Source: a virus. From it: 64,000 nt of DNA. Of this stretch, positions 8,014 to 17,035 are shown in pieces (position 1 is the stretch's first letter; every line of letters starts with the position of its first letter). The stretch spans positions 36,841 through 100,840 of the IMG/VR virus record IMGVR_UViG_3300017917_002759; one strand, written 5' to 3'. A program made the position numbers and the translations under genes. Under the pieces are notes generated by a model. It saw only the letters and a list, made by a program, of their open reading frames with translations, had not been told where the DNA came from and ran no database searches.

Positions 8014-9600
8014 TTAATCCTCAAAATAATAATTGGTTTTTAGAAAATCATATAAGGTTTGTTCTTGGTTAGCAGCTTCCTCCCAGCGCGATTTTCTTCT
8101 TTCAAATTCTTTAAACATTTGATCGTATTTAATTTTATGATCAGTTAAATCTTGTGTTTGAAATATTTTTTCAGTAATATCGTCAAATACAAAATAGTTC
8201 ATTCCTGCCGCCACCCAATTAATTCCCGATGTATCCGGCAAAGAATAATCATACATTTTACTTTGCGATAATGTATTAAATCCGCCAATTAATTGATTAG
8301 GAACTATAAATTTTAGATATTCTCTTTGAGAATTTTCCTTCCAATAATTAGTATCGTCTCTAATACTCAACGCATAATGCAAAGAAATAAATTCTGCAAA
8401 CGACCTAAACATATTATAGGTTGTTTTATTATATACATCTCGATCCCATTGGGTTATTGAGTTTTTTGATATTGTTTTTAATAATTTGAACAAAAATTCA
8501 TGGACACTGTATAGGCCGTTAGATTCTAAAGGCTCTAAAAACCCTGCACTTAGTCCTATAGCAACTACATTTTTTACAAATGTTCGTTCATGAATCCCTA
8601 CACGCATCGTTACATCTTTAAATTTTAAATTATCTATTTCTTCTTTTGATCTAGGAATTAACATTTTGTTCGACATGAGATAATTTTTAAATTCTTCAAG
8701 TGCATTATCTGGATCTATATGTTTATCTGAATAAACATATCCAGTCCCTAATCTGCTCCATAGCGGAGTATTCCACACCCATCCATGCCCTATTGCGGTA
8801 CAATGTGTAAATGGTTCGATTTCTTTCGGCTTATCTTTATAAGGAACTTGGCATGCCCAAGCTCGGTTATTAATTAAAATATCTTCAAAAGATTTAAATG
8901 GTTCTTTTAAAGTTTGTCCTATTAATAAACTTCTAAACCCGGTACAATCGATATAAAGATCTGAAACAACAGTGTCACCGGTGTCTAAAATTAATTCTTT
9001 TATTCCGTAGTCGTCTGTTTTTATATCAGTAACAGTGGCTGGTATTAATTTAACACCCCGAGGCAGACAATATTTTAATTTTAACCAAGCTCCGAATTTA
9101 GTAGCATCAAAATGATATGCTACATCATTCTTTGGGGTAAAATTATCAAAGTTTTTTTTAGAATTTAAACTAAACTTGTTGTTTCGAAATAGTGCTGCTG
9201 AAGGAAAATAACAATCTACAAAATCTTGATTTGGAGTTTCCGGGTACAGTGCTTTTTTAATTAACCAGTCTTGAGTAGATTTTGAAACATTGTTTAAAAC
9301 CGGCGCACCGAAAGGGTAATGAAACGATCCAGAATCCTTTTCGTAAAAATCAGTAAATTTAATGCTCATTTTAAGAGTAGCATCTGTATATTTTATAAAA
9401 TCTTTTTCATCTATATCAAGATAATGACAAAAAGTTTTAATTGCACCTAAGGTACTTTCCCCAACACCTATAATAGGAATGTTTGGACTTTCTATCACAG
9501 TAATTTCTTTTTCTGGAAAAGATTTTACAAATGCAGCGGCCGACATCCAGCCCGCACTTCCTCCACCGACGATTGTGATAGTGTTAATTTTTTTAATCAT
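8014..9600 (-). CDS. Flavin-dependent (tryptophan-type) halogenase 1
   Basis: 528 residues. FAD-binding GGGSAGW at 12-18 and GVGEST at 45-50; a Lys at 81 in the SIKF motif, equivalent to the catalytic Lys79 of PrnA; the flavin halogenase GWVWNTP motif at 273-279; Glu359 in EPLESNG, equivalent to Glu346 of PrnA. All catalytic landmarks are therefore present. These enzymes use FADH2, O2 and halide to halogenate aromatic substrates. The start overlaps the stop of halogenase 2 by four bases (ATGA), so the pair is translationally coupled. The substrate is unknown. Confidence 0.93.
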   Translation of the reverse strand: MIKKINTITIVGGGSAGWMSAAAFVKSFPEKEITVIESPNIPIIGVGESTLGAIKTFCHYLDIDEKDFIKYTDATLKMSIKFTDFYEKDSGSFHYPFGAPVLNNVSKSTQDWLIKKALYPETPNQDFVDCYFPSAALFRNNKFSLNSKKNFDNFTPKNDVAYHFDATKFGAWLKLKYCLPRGVKLIPATVTDIKTDDYGIKELILDTGDTVVSDLYIDCTGFRSLLIGQTLKEPFKSFEDILINNRAWACQVPYKDKPKEIEPFTHCTAIGHGWVWNTPLWSRLGTGYVYSDKHIDPDNALEEFKNYLMSNKMLIPRSKEEIDNLKFKDVTMRVGIHERTFVKNVVAIGLSAGFLEPLESNGLYSVHEFLFKLLKTISKNSITQWDRDVYNKTTYNMFRSFAEFISLHYALSIRDDTNYWKENSQREYLKFIVPNQLIGGFNTLSQSKMYDYSLPDTSGINWVAAGMNYFVFDDITEKIFQTQDLTDHKIKYDQMFKEFERRKSRWEEAANQEQTLYDFLKTNYYFED

Positions 9601-11111
9601 TTGGCACCTAATATTGATAAAAATTTTCTATGATCAAATACTGATTTTGCACTATCATAAACTGTTGAAAGATATTTTTTAAAATAAATGTTCCACTCTG
9701 ATTGTAGTTGCTTATCTTCGAATGATTTCTTATAAACAGAGGGCTCGAGCTCTCCATTGCCTCCTAACACGTAAAGCCAATTTGCTTGCCCAAAAATTTT
9801 AAAAAGTGATTGATCATCGTTATCGATTGGTCGTTGTTTCCATAAATTGATTGTCTTTTTTAGATTATCTGGAGCATTCTCCCAAGTGAATTTTTTCCAA
9901 AATTCAGTATCGTCTCGGTGAGTCACATAATGAGAATATAAAAATTCCATAATGTGTGTATTCATAGAAACTATTTTTTCATTATAGCTATCTATAACGT
10001 CTTGATTTAAATCTTCTGATAAAGTTAAACTATTTTTTAATAGTTCGAGACTTCTTATTGACATCATTATCGATGTAGCTTCTAAAGGTTCGGTAAAACC
10101 GCTCGACAATCCGATAGCCACACAGTTATTGATCCATGTTTTTTCGTAGCACCCAGCCTTAAATTTAAATGTTTTTACTGGTTCAATTTTTTGTTTCAAC
10201 ACTGATTCAATTTCTTCTTGAGCCTCTTTCTCGTTGATATATGAACTATCGAAAATATAACCGCAACCCGTTCTATGCTGAAGGGGAATTTTCCACATCC
10301 AACCATGTTTCATTGCTAAGGCAGTAGTATAAGGTTCAACATCATTTTTACTCGGTAAGAAAAATGCTAGAGCAGTATCAACCGGGAGAAACTTATTATA
10401 ATTAATCCAGGGAGAATTGAATTTTTTTCCGATAATTAGTCTTTGGAAACCTGTGCAATCAAAAATAAAATCTAAATCTAATAATTTATCATCTTCTAAA
10501 ACTAGAGATTTTATTTTTTTATTTTGATCAAAAACAATATCTTTTATGTTAGATTCTATTCGATTTATATTTCTATCTTTTGCAATTTTTTTAAGATATT
10601 CTGCTAATAATCTAGCATCAAAATGTAGAGCAAAGGTTCCCACTTCTTTTAAATTATTTGCCGAATCGACGAAAAACGGAACTTTATTTTTTTCACTATA
10701 TACACAATAAGTTGTAGTTCTTCCTGGATTGATTTCGTTAGCTAACATACCATGTGTTAAAAATGATCCTTGTACATTAAAGAACCTAGTTCCGTAATTG
10801 CATTCATTAAGGTGAGGATTAGATACCGCAAATGGATGATAATAATATTCATTATCACCGTTCCAATTTTCAAATTTTATTGATATTTTTAAACTACCAT
10901 TGGTTTCTTTGATTACAGATTTATAATCAATATCTAATTGTTCAAAAAAATCAATAATATTAGGTGTAGTTCCCTCACCAGCACCTAATATGCCAATATC
11001 ACTGCTTTCTACTACAGTAATATTGGCATTAGGAAATAATTTTCTTGAAAAAAGAGCGGTAAGCCAACCAGCAGTACCGCCACCTGCGATAATAATATTT
11101 TTGGTATCCAT
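9597..11111 (-). CDS. Flavin-dependent (tryptophan-type) halogenase 2
   Basis: 504 residues. FAD motif GGGTAGW at 10-16, GAGEGT at 43-48, catalytic Lys79 in ISIKFENW (same number as in PrnA), WMWKIP at 271-276, and Glu344 in TEPLEAT. Its FENW and WKIP versions are closer to canonical tryptophan halogenases than halogenase 1, so the two may act on different substrates. It is the first gene of the operon. The ATG lies seven bases after a perfect TATAAATA octamer, so the mRNA should be leaderless or nearly so. Confidence 0.93.
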   Translation of the reverse strand: MDTKNIIIAGGGTAGWLTALFSRKLFPNANITVVESSDIGILGAGEGTTPNIIDFFEQLDIDYKSVIKETNGSLKISIKFENWNGDNEYYYHPFAVSNPHLNECNYGTRFFNVQGSFLTHGMLANEINPGRTTTYCVYSEKNKVPFFVDSANNLKEVGTFALHFDARLLAEYLKKIAKDRNINRIESNIKDIVFDQNKKIKSLVLEDDKLLDLDFIFDCTGFQRLIIGKKFNSPWINYNKFLPVDTALAFFLPSKNDVEPYTTALAMKHGWMWKIPLQHRTGCGYIFDSSYINEKEAQEEIESVLKQKIEPVKTFKFKAGCYEKTWINNCVAIGLSSGFTEPLEATSIMMSIRSLELLKNSLTLSEDLNQDVIDSYNEKIVSMNTHIMEFLYSHYVTHRDDTEFWKKFTWENAPDNLKKTINLWKQRPIDNDDQSLFKIFGQANWLYVLGGNGELEPSVYKKSFEDKQLQSEWNIYFKKYLSTVYDSAKSVFDHRKFLSILGAK

Positions 11112-11117
11112 TAAGGA

Positions 11118-11125
11118 TATTTATA
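11118..11125 (-). promoter_or_regulatory. Perfect T4 late promoter octamer TATAAATA for the halogenase operon
   Basis: Exact T4 late consensus on the minus strand ending seven bases before the ATG at 11111. It predicts late (gp55-type sigma) transcription of the five-gene operon 11111-5258. Confidence 0.75.
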
Positions 11126-11149
11126 GAGAAGATTTTTAAGAAATTCTAG

Positions 11150-12706
11150 TTATGATTTTGTAATTTCATACACAAACCCACTTCTAAAGGGCTGCTGCAG
11201 ATATCTATTTTCTGCCGATTGGAGACTTGATAAATCAGTAAATCCGCCACCACTGTTTGTTAATCTATTTTGTACCGCTGAATTAGTAAGCCAAGTATTA
11301 GTTTTATCTAGATTATAATCAGGTCTAGATTCTAACATACAAGCAACGACCCCTGCAACTTGTGGCGAAGCCATAGAAGTCCCGCCAATCTTAGTGCTCT
11401 TAAAATCAGTATTAGCAGGATAATCTACTGATCCTGAATTTGTTTCGATATTAGAACCTTCAGGTATAGCACTGATAATATTTTCTCCAGGAGCAAACAC
11501 AGTAATTCGAGGACCTGTATTACTGAATAAACTTTTTGCTTCTGTTGTCGCAGCTCTTATTGAACCGACACATGCGACTCCCGGTACTGCTGACGGAGTA
11601 GATCCTTGGTGATAAAATACTTGTCCCACCCCGGTTTTGTTATAAAAATTATTAAAATCTTGTCCAGTCGGCACATCGATTTTGTGTGCTTCGTTGCCGG
11701 CAGCGCCTATCAAAATTACGCCGTCGTCAATACAATCTTCAATATCTGCATCTACAGAAGAAACTCGAACAGGATGTATATAAGTAAATGGAGCAGATGA
11801 TCCTTGCCTATTGTAAATTGTTTGGATCATGCCGTATGCAGAGATCATGGTTGTACCGGACCAAGGTGTTCCGCGATACTCTCCTCCGCTGATATTGGTA
11901 TAAGTTGTAAAATATTCCCAACTCATATTAACTACAGTCGGTCTTCTATACCCAGTTTCTGCAATAATAGGTTTTAAATTATGCCACGCTCTAATCATGT
12001 TAAAACTAGCTGATACACCAAATGCCGCAGGATTGTCTATAATAGTAATCGCATAAATGTTGGCTCTTTTAGCCCAACCGTACAATCTGCCAGCAGCAGT
12101 TCCAGCCACGTGGGTTCCATGACCGTCTGGATCAGTATAATGATTAGGGTCTTGAGTGTATGTTCCTGTTAGGCCGCTAATACTAGGCCAATTGACTTGT
12201 TGAAATCTACTGGCTGTACCAGCTAAATTTAACCATTCCGGATGATTAAGAAGAATTCCGCTATCTTGTATAACAATATCAACACCGTTGCCTGTTAATG
12301 TGTAACCGTGATTATAATTTAACGTGCCCGATGTTGCAAAAAAATTATCTGGGAATGAACAGGCAGGGATGGCCCAGTTATAATGATTAGAATTTAGATC
12401 CGGTTCTTTTGAATAAGTCCTTGCCTCCTCTATAATGCTAGGCCTAATAAAAATACCATTTTCTATCTTAGTACCAAATCTTACATCGACTATTCTCGGA
12501 TCATTTTTTAATAATATTGCTTCCTCTAACGTTAAGACAAAATCAACGTTTCGTTTGCTGTCAATTTTTTCATTATATAATTCTACTTGACGGTTTGGCA
12601 TCCACTGATTATGATTTGTACCGCTGACCATATCTTCGATAAATGCATCAACATCGACTCCTTTTTTTAACGTTACAACTGCTTTATTTTGATCTTCTGT
12701 ACTCAT
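11150..12706 (-). CDS. Subtilisin-like (S8) serine protease
   Basis: 518 residues. Complete catalytic triad Asp148 (VIQDSGI), His196 (DGHGTHVAGT) and Ser444 (GGTSMASPQVAG), with oxyanion Asn338 (GAAGNEA). Residues 1-110 look like an I9-type propeptide (AVVTLKKGVDVDAFIEDM; DPRIVDVRFG), and no signal peptide is evident. It starts two bases after the stop of a virion-like protein and follows a fibre gene, so it may be virion-associated: maturing fibres, or degrading a host surface layer. A role in host lysis or intracellular processing is also possible. Confidence 0.9.
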   Translation of the reverse strand: MSTEDQNKAVVTLKKGVDVDAFIEDMVSGTNHNQWMPNRQVELYNEKIDSKRNVDFVLTLEEAILLKNDPRIVDVRFGTKIENGIFIRPSIIEEARTYSKEPDLNSNHYNWAIPACSFPDNFFATSGTLNYNHGYTLTGNGVDIVIQDSGILLNHPEWLNLAGTASRFQQVNWPSISGLTGTYTQDPNHYTDPDGHGTHVAGTAAGRLYGWAKRANIYAITIIDNPAAFGVSASFNMIRAWHNLKPIIAETGYRRPTVVNMSWEYFTTYTNISGGEYRGTPWSGTTMISAYGMIQTIYNRQGSSAPFTYIHPVRVSSVDADIEDCIDDGVILIGAAGNEAHKIDVPTGQDFNNFYNKTGVGQVFYHQGSTPSAVPGVACVGSIRAATTEAKSLFSNTGPRITVFAPGENIISAIPEGSNIETNSGSVDYPANTDFKSTKIGGTSMASPQVAGVVACMLESRPDYNLDKTNTWLTNSAVQNRLTNSGGGFTDLSSLQSAENRYLQQPFRSGFVYEITKS

Positions 12707-12708
12707 TT

Positions 12709-13602
12709 TTAACCTCTATATAACTGTATATAATCTATGTGAAAATTGTCTCCGGACGAAGTCCCAAAGTCGAATCTTAATCCGGTGATGGTATTATCAA
12801 CCCAATCAGTGCCGCCGGCAAATAATGTTTCCATATTAACTGTGATTATTTGAAAGTTTCCGTCCCAGGTGGGTTCAGTCATTAATGCTTTAAAACTTTC
12901 CGAAAATTGATTTCTACCCTGTCTTGTAAAATATAAACTTCCGTCCCAGCCAGTTCCAGATAATCTTCTCAATCTGATATCTATTCTATTATAGTTTCTA
13001 CCGTCGAAACTGACCTGTGCAGTTCTTTGAATAGAAGGATCGGTAGCAGTAGAATTAGTTAAAATAACACCTGTAGCATTTATTTGGACATAATCGACAT
13101 CAATGTCCCAACCAAAATAATTCCCATCGCTAGGAAAATCCAAGAAATTACCGGCACCACCTATTAATCTTTTTGTAACAACAGTAAAAGTATTTAACGG
13201 TAATTCGCTATCAGAAATAGTTGTTCCAGTACCGTCACCATAGTCTATGAATAAACTACCCGTGCCCGCCCTTCTTCTTAACCTGGCAGTAACGATTACT
13301 TCTCTAGTATCATAATTTGTTAAATTACTAAACCTCATTAAAGAATTTCCAAATGTTTGAAACTGCCAACGATATGTTCCGTCAAAGTTATTTGTATCAT
13401 TAACATTGTTAAAAACATCAGTGGCACTGTTACCCTCTAGTTGTGCTCCGGTGACTGCCGATAACAGTGTAATTGTGGCATTAGTTCCTGTAAAACTTTC
13501 TGTACCCGAATCGAATGCATAGACAATGGGAGTTATTGTAGGTATAGTAACAACGCCATTAACTGCATAAATGCGATTAGGTAGTAAAGTAATTGCTGGC
13601 AT
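12709..13602 (-). CDS. Predicted virion surface protein with beta-sandwich features
   Basis: 297 residues, mostly beta-strand. The sequence alternates small polar residues and aromatic-Asp patterns (YRWQFQTFGNSLMRFSNL, GWDIDVDYVQI, GDNFHIDYIQLYRG) like jelly-roll carbohydrate-binding or laminin-G-type modules, seemingly in two related halves. Starts one base from the end of the long fibre gene and ends beside the protease, so the three form one transcription unit. Likely a fibre-tip or accessory adhesin; no family is confidently recognised. Confidence 0.55.
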   Translation of the reverse strand: MPAITLLPNRIYAVNGVVTIPTITPIVYAFDSGTESFTGTNATITLLSAVTGAQLEGNSATDVFNNVNDTNNFDGTYRWQFQTFGNSLMRFSNLTNYDTREVIVTARLRRRAGTGSLFIDYGDGTGTTISDSELPLNTFTVVTKRLIGGAGNFLDFPSDGNYFGWDIDVDYVQINATGVILTNSTATDPSIQRTAQVSFDGRNYNRIDIRLRRLSGTGWDGSLYFTRQGRNQFSESFKALMTEPTWDGNFQIITVNMETLFAGGTDWVDNTITGLRFDFGTSSGDNFHIDYIQLYRG

Positions 13603-13603
13603 A

Positions 13604-16327
13604 TTAATAACTTTGCGCCGATGCTAATACAGTCCATGTACCGCCAGATCTAATAAATGAGAAAGAAAATATCTGTCTTCTACTAGATACTGCTGAGGGA
13701 ACAATATTATTAGCCCAATTTATGGTTTGATTTACCCCTGCGATTTGAACAGCAGTCGGTCTTCTACCAGTAGCACCTTGCACGATTATCAACACCGCGG
13801 AATAGCTATAGTTGTTAGTAGTTGGTACATTAGTAAAGTTTGCGGTAAAATCTGCAGATGGGTTAGTATGTAGAAAAATTGCTCCAGCTGCCCAGTTGTG
13901 TGTAACTGTACCAGTAGCTGCGTTAATAGTCTGAAATAATTCTGCAGTTTGTTGTATTGTAGCTGTGCCGGTTGTAGTGAATGAAGTAGAAGTTAAAGAG
14001 CTAAATGCACCTGTGCTTATAGTTGTAGAACCTATAGGTGTATTTTGAATACTTGCACCAGCAATCGCTCCCCCTACATTTAATGCACCACTAATACCTA
14101 CACCGCCGGTTACTACTAACGTACCTGTAGTAGTCGAAGAGGATGATGTATTTTGTGTGAATGTTACTGCGCCGCCAGCACTAAAAGCACTACCAACATT
14201 TAATGCTTGACTGATTCCAACACCACCGGTTACTACTAACGTACCTGTACTGGTACTTGAAGAATTTGTTCCGGCGGTAAGTGTTACTGCGCCGTTAGCA
14301 GCTACCGTAGTAAAAGCTCCGGAACTTCTAGTAACAGAACCTATAGGCGTGTTTTGAATACTTGAAGCATCGATAGTGCCCCCTACATTTAAGGCACCGC
14401 TAATACCAACTCCCCCAGTAACGGTTACTGCACCTGTTGTAGTAGAAGTCGAAGCGGTGCCGCTGATAAATGATGAATCACCACTTACAGTACCGCCAGT
14501 AAATCCCGGAGGATCACCCCATTCTGGAGGTAAAGAAGTTCCTCTAGATGTTAAAACCTTTCCTAGAGAACCATAATCTGTTCCATCGAAACTAATAGCT
14601 CCTGTATTATTGAACTGTAGCTTAATAGTGCCTATACCGTCAGCAATAATAACATGACTATTCAATCCATTAATTCCAGAACCACTATTTCCTCCAATAA
14701 TAACATTGTTATCACCGGAAAGTATAGCACTGCCTGCTAAGTATCCTATGGCTAAATTTGCCGCACCTTGATGTAATTTTAACGCATCGGTGCCTATTCC
14801 AATACATTGACTTCCTGCAGTTTTATCTGCCATTACAGAATTACCGATAGCGATATTGTCGTTACCGTCTGTGTGTTGGCCAAGAGTAGAAAACCCTATA
14901 GCGATAGCGTTAAACCCGCTAACATTTGAACCTAAAGGAGCATTGATACCGGTGCCACCACCGATCGCTACGTTTTGTGCAAACCCCGAACCAATGGCAG
15001 CTCCGTTGCCAAATCTAATACCATTAAAAAATCCGTCGCCGCCCGCATACAAACTTCTGCCAATACCAACACCGCCTGTTACACGCAAAGCACCTGTGGT
15101 GGTAGATGTCGATGCTGTGGCATTATTAACAAATATTGTACCAGAAATTGTACCACCATTAAAACCGCCAGATAATGATGTTAATACAGCACTTCCGCCG
15201 GAAAATATAGTTCCGCCTACATACATCGCACCACCGACTCCTACACCGCCTGTTACGGTAAGAGCACCCGTGGTAGTTGAAGTTGATGCAGTTGAAGAAG
15301 TTACATTAATTGCGTTTGGAACTGTTCCGCCCTGGAAAGCACTAGCCGCACCATCAACATATTGTTTATTAACTGCATCTGTAAGTTCAATAGGGGCAGC
15401 TAAATTCGTTATTCTGCTGTTTTTAACATTAATATCGCCGGGTGTTTCTATAATAAAATCTGAACCAGTCCTTAAAGTGAATACTCCTAAACCATTATCA
15501 AAAATTTCTGGGACAGCCAGACTTACTCCAACAACTGCACCACCATTGACTAATAAAGTATTATCGACTTCTAAATTGTTATCGATAATTACATCATTAT
15601 CAACAGTAATATTTGAAGTTTCTAGAGTATTAGTATTAGATATCCATTTAAGATTAATTCCAGCAGACGATAGGACATTTCCGTTAGAATCATATATTGG
15701 TAATTCACCAGTACTGCCATTCTCGATAACCCCGGCAGCATCTAAATCAATAGCGGCAATTGAATTATCAACATAAGTTTTTACAGCACTTTCTGTAGGA
15801 ACAGCGGTAGGCGAATTATCGACCATAAGAGCGTCTGTGCTGAATTCTGTGATTTCGGCTCCTACTTTAAACTGTATAGAATCCATATTCGACAATACAG
15901 TTAAATTTGCAACGGAGTCAGCCGTTAGTAGCCCTTGTGCATTAATACTTAGACCTGCTCCGATTTTTACCGTTCCTAAGGTAGTAGCGGTAGCTACAGT
16001 GTTAAAAGCATTCTGAACGTCAGTGAGAGTAGCAATATTTGTAGGAAGAGGAAGATTCGTAAGCTGGCTTCCGTCACCAATGAACGCTTGTGCTTGGAGA
16101 GTCTTTGATCCAAAATTTACAGTACCGCTACCGCCGCCACCGCCTCCGGAAATATTAGCTAGATCAGCCCGCAACAGGGGAAACCCGCCGGGCTGCTCTC
16201 CATCATAGATTCTGATCGTTTTTTCGTTAGAGTCGTAGTATATTTCACCGCTGTTAAACGAATTTACATCGAGAAATTCGTCAATATTGGGTCTTAATCT
16301 AATTGACCTTTCTATATTCCCTGCCAT
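13604..16327 (-). CDS. Long repetitive tail fibre protein
   Basis: 907 residues. The N-terminal attachment region (IRLRPNIDEFLDVNSF...SGEIYYDSNEKTIRIYDGE) leads into a Gly-rich linker and a shaft with five copies of a module like STTTGALTVTGGVGVGGAL. Between copies 2 and 3 there is a YadA-type left-handed beta-roll segment (repeated NxAIG: NVAIGGGT, NAIAIGFST, NIAIGNSVM, NLAIGYLAG). The C-terminal about 90 residues (FLHTNPSADFTANFTNVP...) form a separate tip. There is no S74 chaperone. Start at ATG 16327 with AGAGGA upstream. Probably a trimeric fibre. Confidence 0.85.
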   Translation of the reverse strand: MAGNIERSIRLRPNIDEFLDVNSFNSGEIYYDSNEKTIRIYDGEQPGGFPLLRADLANISGGGGGGSGTVNFGSKTLQAQAFIGDGSQLTNLPLPTNIATLTDVQNAFNTVATATTLGTVKIGAGLSINAQGLLTADSVANLTVLSNMDSIQFKVGAEITEFSTDALMVDNSPTAVPTESAVKTYVDNSIAAIDLDAAGVIENGSTGELPIYDSNGNVLSSAGINLKWISNTNTLETSNITVDNDVIIDNNLEVDNTLLVNGGAVVGVSLAVPEIFDNGLGVFTLRTGSDFIIETPGDINVKNSRITNLAAPIELTDAVNKQYVDGAASAFQGGTVPNAINVTSSTASTSTTTGALTVTGGVGVGGAMYVGGTIFSGGSAVLTSLSGGFNGGTISGTIFVNNATASTSTTTGALRVTGGVGIGRSLYAGGDGFFNGIRFGNGAAIGSGFAQNVAIGGGTGINAPLGSNVSGFNAIAIGFSTLGQHTDGNDNIAIGNSVMADKTAGSQCIGIGTDALKLHQGAANLAIGYLAGSAILSGDNNVIIGGNSGSGINGLNSHVIIADGIGTIKLQFNNTGAISFDGTDYGSLGKVLTSRGTSLPPEWGDPPGFTGGTVSGDSSFISGTASTSTTTGAVTVTGGVGISGALNVGGTIDASSIQNTPIGSVTRSSGAFTTVAANGAVTLTAGTNSSSTSTGTLVVTGGVGISQALNVGSAFSAGGAVTFTQNTSSSSTTTGTLVVTGGVGISGALNVGGAIAGASIQNTPIGSTTISTGAFSSLTSTSFTTTGTATIQQTAELFQTINAATGTVTHNWAAGAIFLHTNPSADFTANFTNVPTTNNYSYSAVLIIVQGATGRRPTAVQIAGVNQTINWANNIVPSAVSSRRQIFSFSFIRSGGTWTVLASAQSY

Positions 16328-16348
16328 CCTAATTTCCTCTATATGTAA

Positions 16349-16356
16349 TATTTACC
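16349..16356 (-). promoter_or_regulatory. Putative late promoter octamer GGTAAATA
   Basis: Minus-strand late-type octamer 22 nt before the fibre ATG at 16327; the short leader carries a Shine-Dalgarno sequence. It would drive the fibre, virion-protein and protease genes. Confidence 0.5.
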
Positions 16357-16380
16357 CTTTTCAGCAAGGGGTAAAGATGG

Positions 16381-16641
16381 CTAATATTTAGGTATTTTTT
16401 GTTCTAATTTTGCTCTTATGGATTGCAGCTTTGTTTGCAAATCGTCTGATTGTGTTTTATTGGCTAGTCTTTCAGAAATTAATAAATCAAAATTTTGATC
16501 TATTTGTTTTATGAGCATGATATATTGATCATAAAGACTTTTTAACTCTGATTTAAGGGCTCGATCGTTAATTTCTTCAATAGCATTAATATATCGATCT
16601 TTGTCTTTTTTAAATCTTGGATGATTTTGTATAGTTGTCAT
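16381..16641 (-). CDS. Small coiled-coil protein
   Basis: 86 residues, highly charged and predicted almost entirely helical (AIEEINDRALKSELKSLYDQ; IRAKLEQKIPKY). Its ATG overlaps the stop of the Nudix-like gene by four bases, so it is co-translated with the neck/tail genes. No family is recognised. It could be a small structural or chaperone component. Confidence 0.6.
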   Translation of the reverse strand: MTTIQNHPRFKKDKDRYINAIEEINDRALKSELKSLYDQYIMLIKQIDQNFDLLISERLANKTQSDDLQTKLQSIRAKLEQKIPKY

Positions 16642-17024
16642 ACCTTTTCCTCTAAGATTAAAACTGTTTCTATTTTCGCTTGCGTAATTTTATTTGTAAG
16701 AGTGGATTTCAAGCCAGTGTGTAGATTTTTGGGAAGATTTTCTAAGTTACACCAGCATATGGTAGAAATTAATGGTCTAAAAAATTCTTCATTTACTAGA
16801 CAGATATATGTAGAATATTCAAATCCCATATCTTGACTTTGATATAGTTCGACAGGAATCAATCTCGATTCTTTCCCAACAGTGTCAATTATTAATTCTT
16901 TCGAATCTTCAAATACTGATTCTTTTCGTATAAATGTGGGAACGGTCCATTTTGAATCTTCTAGAATTAAAAAAATTCTAGAAGTTTTTTTTGAAATAAA
17001 GAGAATTCCGGCACGTTTCTGCAT
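16638..17024 (-). CDS. Nudix-fold-like protein without a Nudix box
   Basis: 128 residues from ATG 17024 (a longer reading to 17114 would overlap gp15). The order of strands (RAGILFISKKTSRIFLILE, KWTVPTF, then CWCNLENLPKNLHTGLKSTL) resembles phage Nudix hydrolases, whose C-terminus often reads LP.PLHPGLK. The catalytic GX5EX7REUXEEXGU box is not present; the matching region is RKESVFEDSKELIIDTVG. It is therefore probably non-hydrolytic or differently active. It follows gp15 within 12 bases. Confidence 0.55.
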   Translation of the reverse strand: MQKRAGILFISKKTSRIFLILEDSKWTVPTFIRKESVFEDSKELIIDTVGKESRLIPVELYQSQDMGFEYSTYICLVNEEFFRPLISTICWCNLENLPKNLHTGLKSTLTNKITQAKIETVLILEEKV

Positions 17025-17035
17025 GCCAGTACTTA

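Noticed and set aside
14856-15776. Long plus-strand open frame (306 residues, Pro/Val/Thr-rich) opposite the long fibre gene
   Set aside because: It is the mirror of the repetitive fibre coding sequence; composition follows from complementing Thr/Gly/Ala codons, and no promoter or Shine-Dalgarno supports it.
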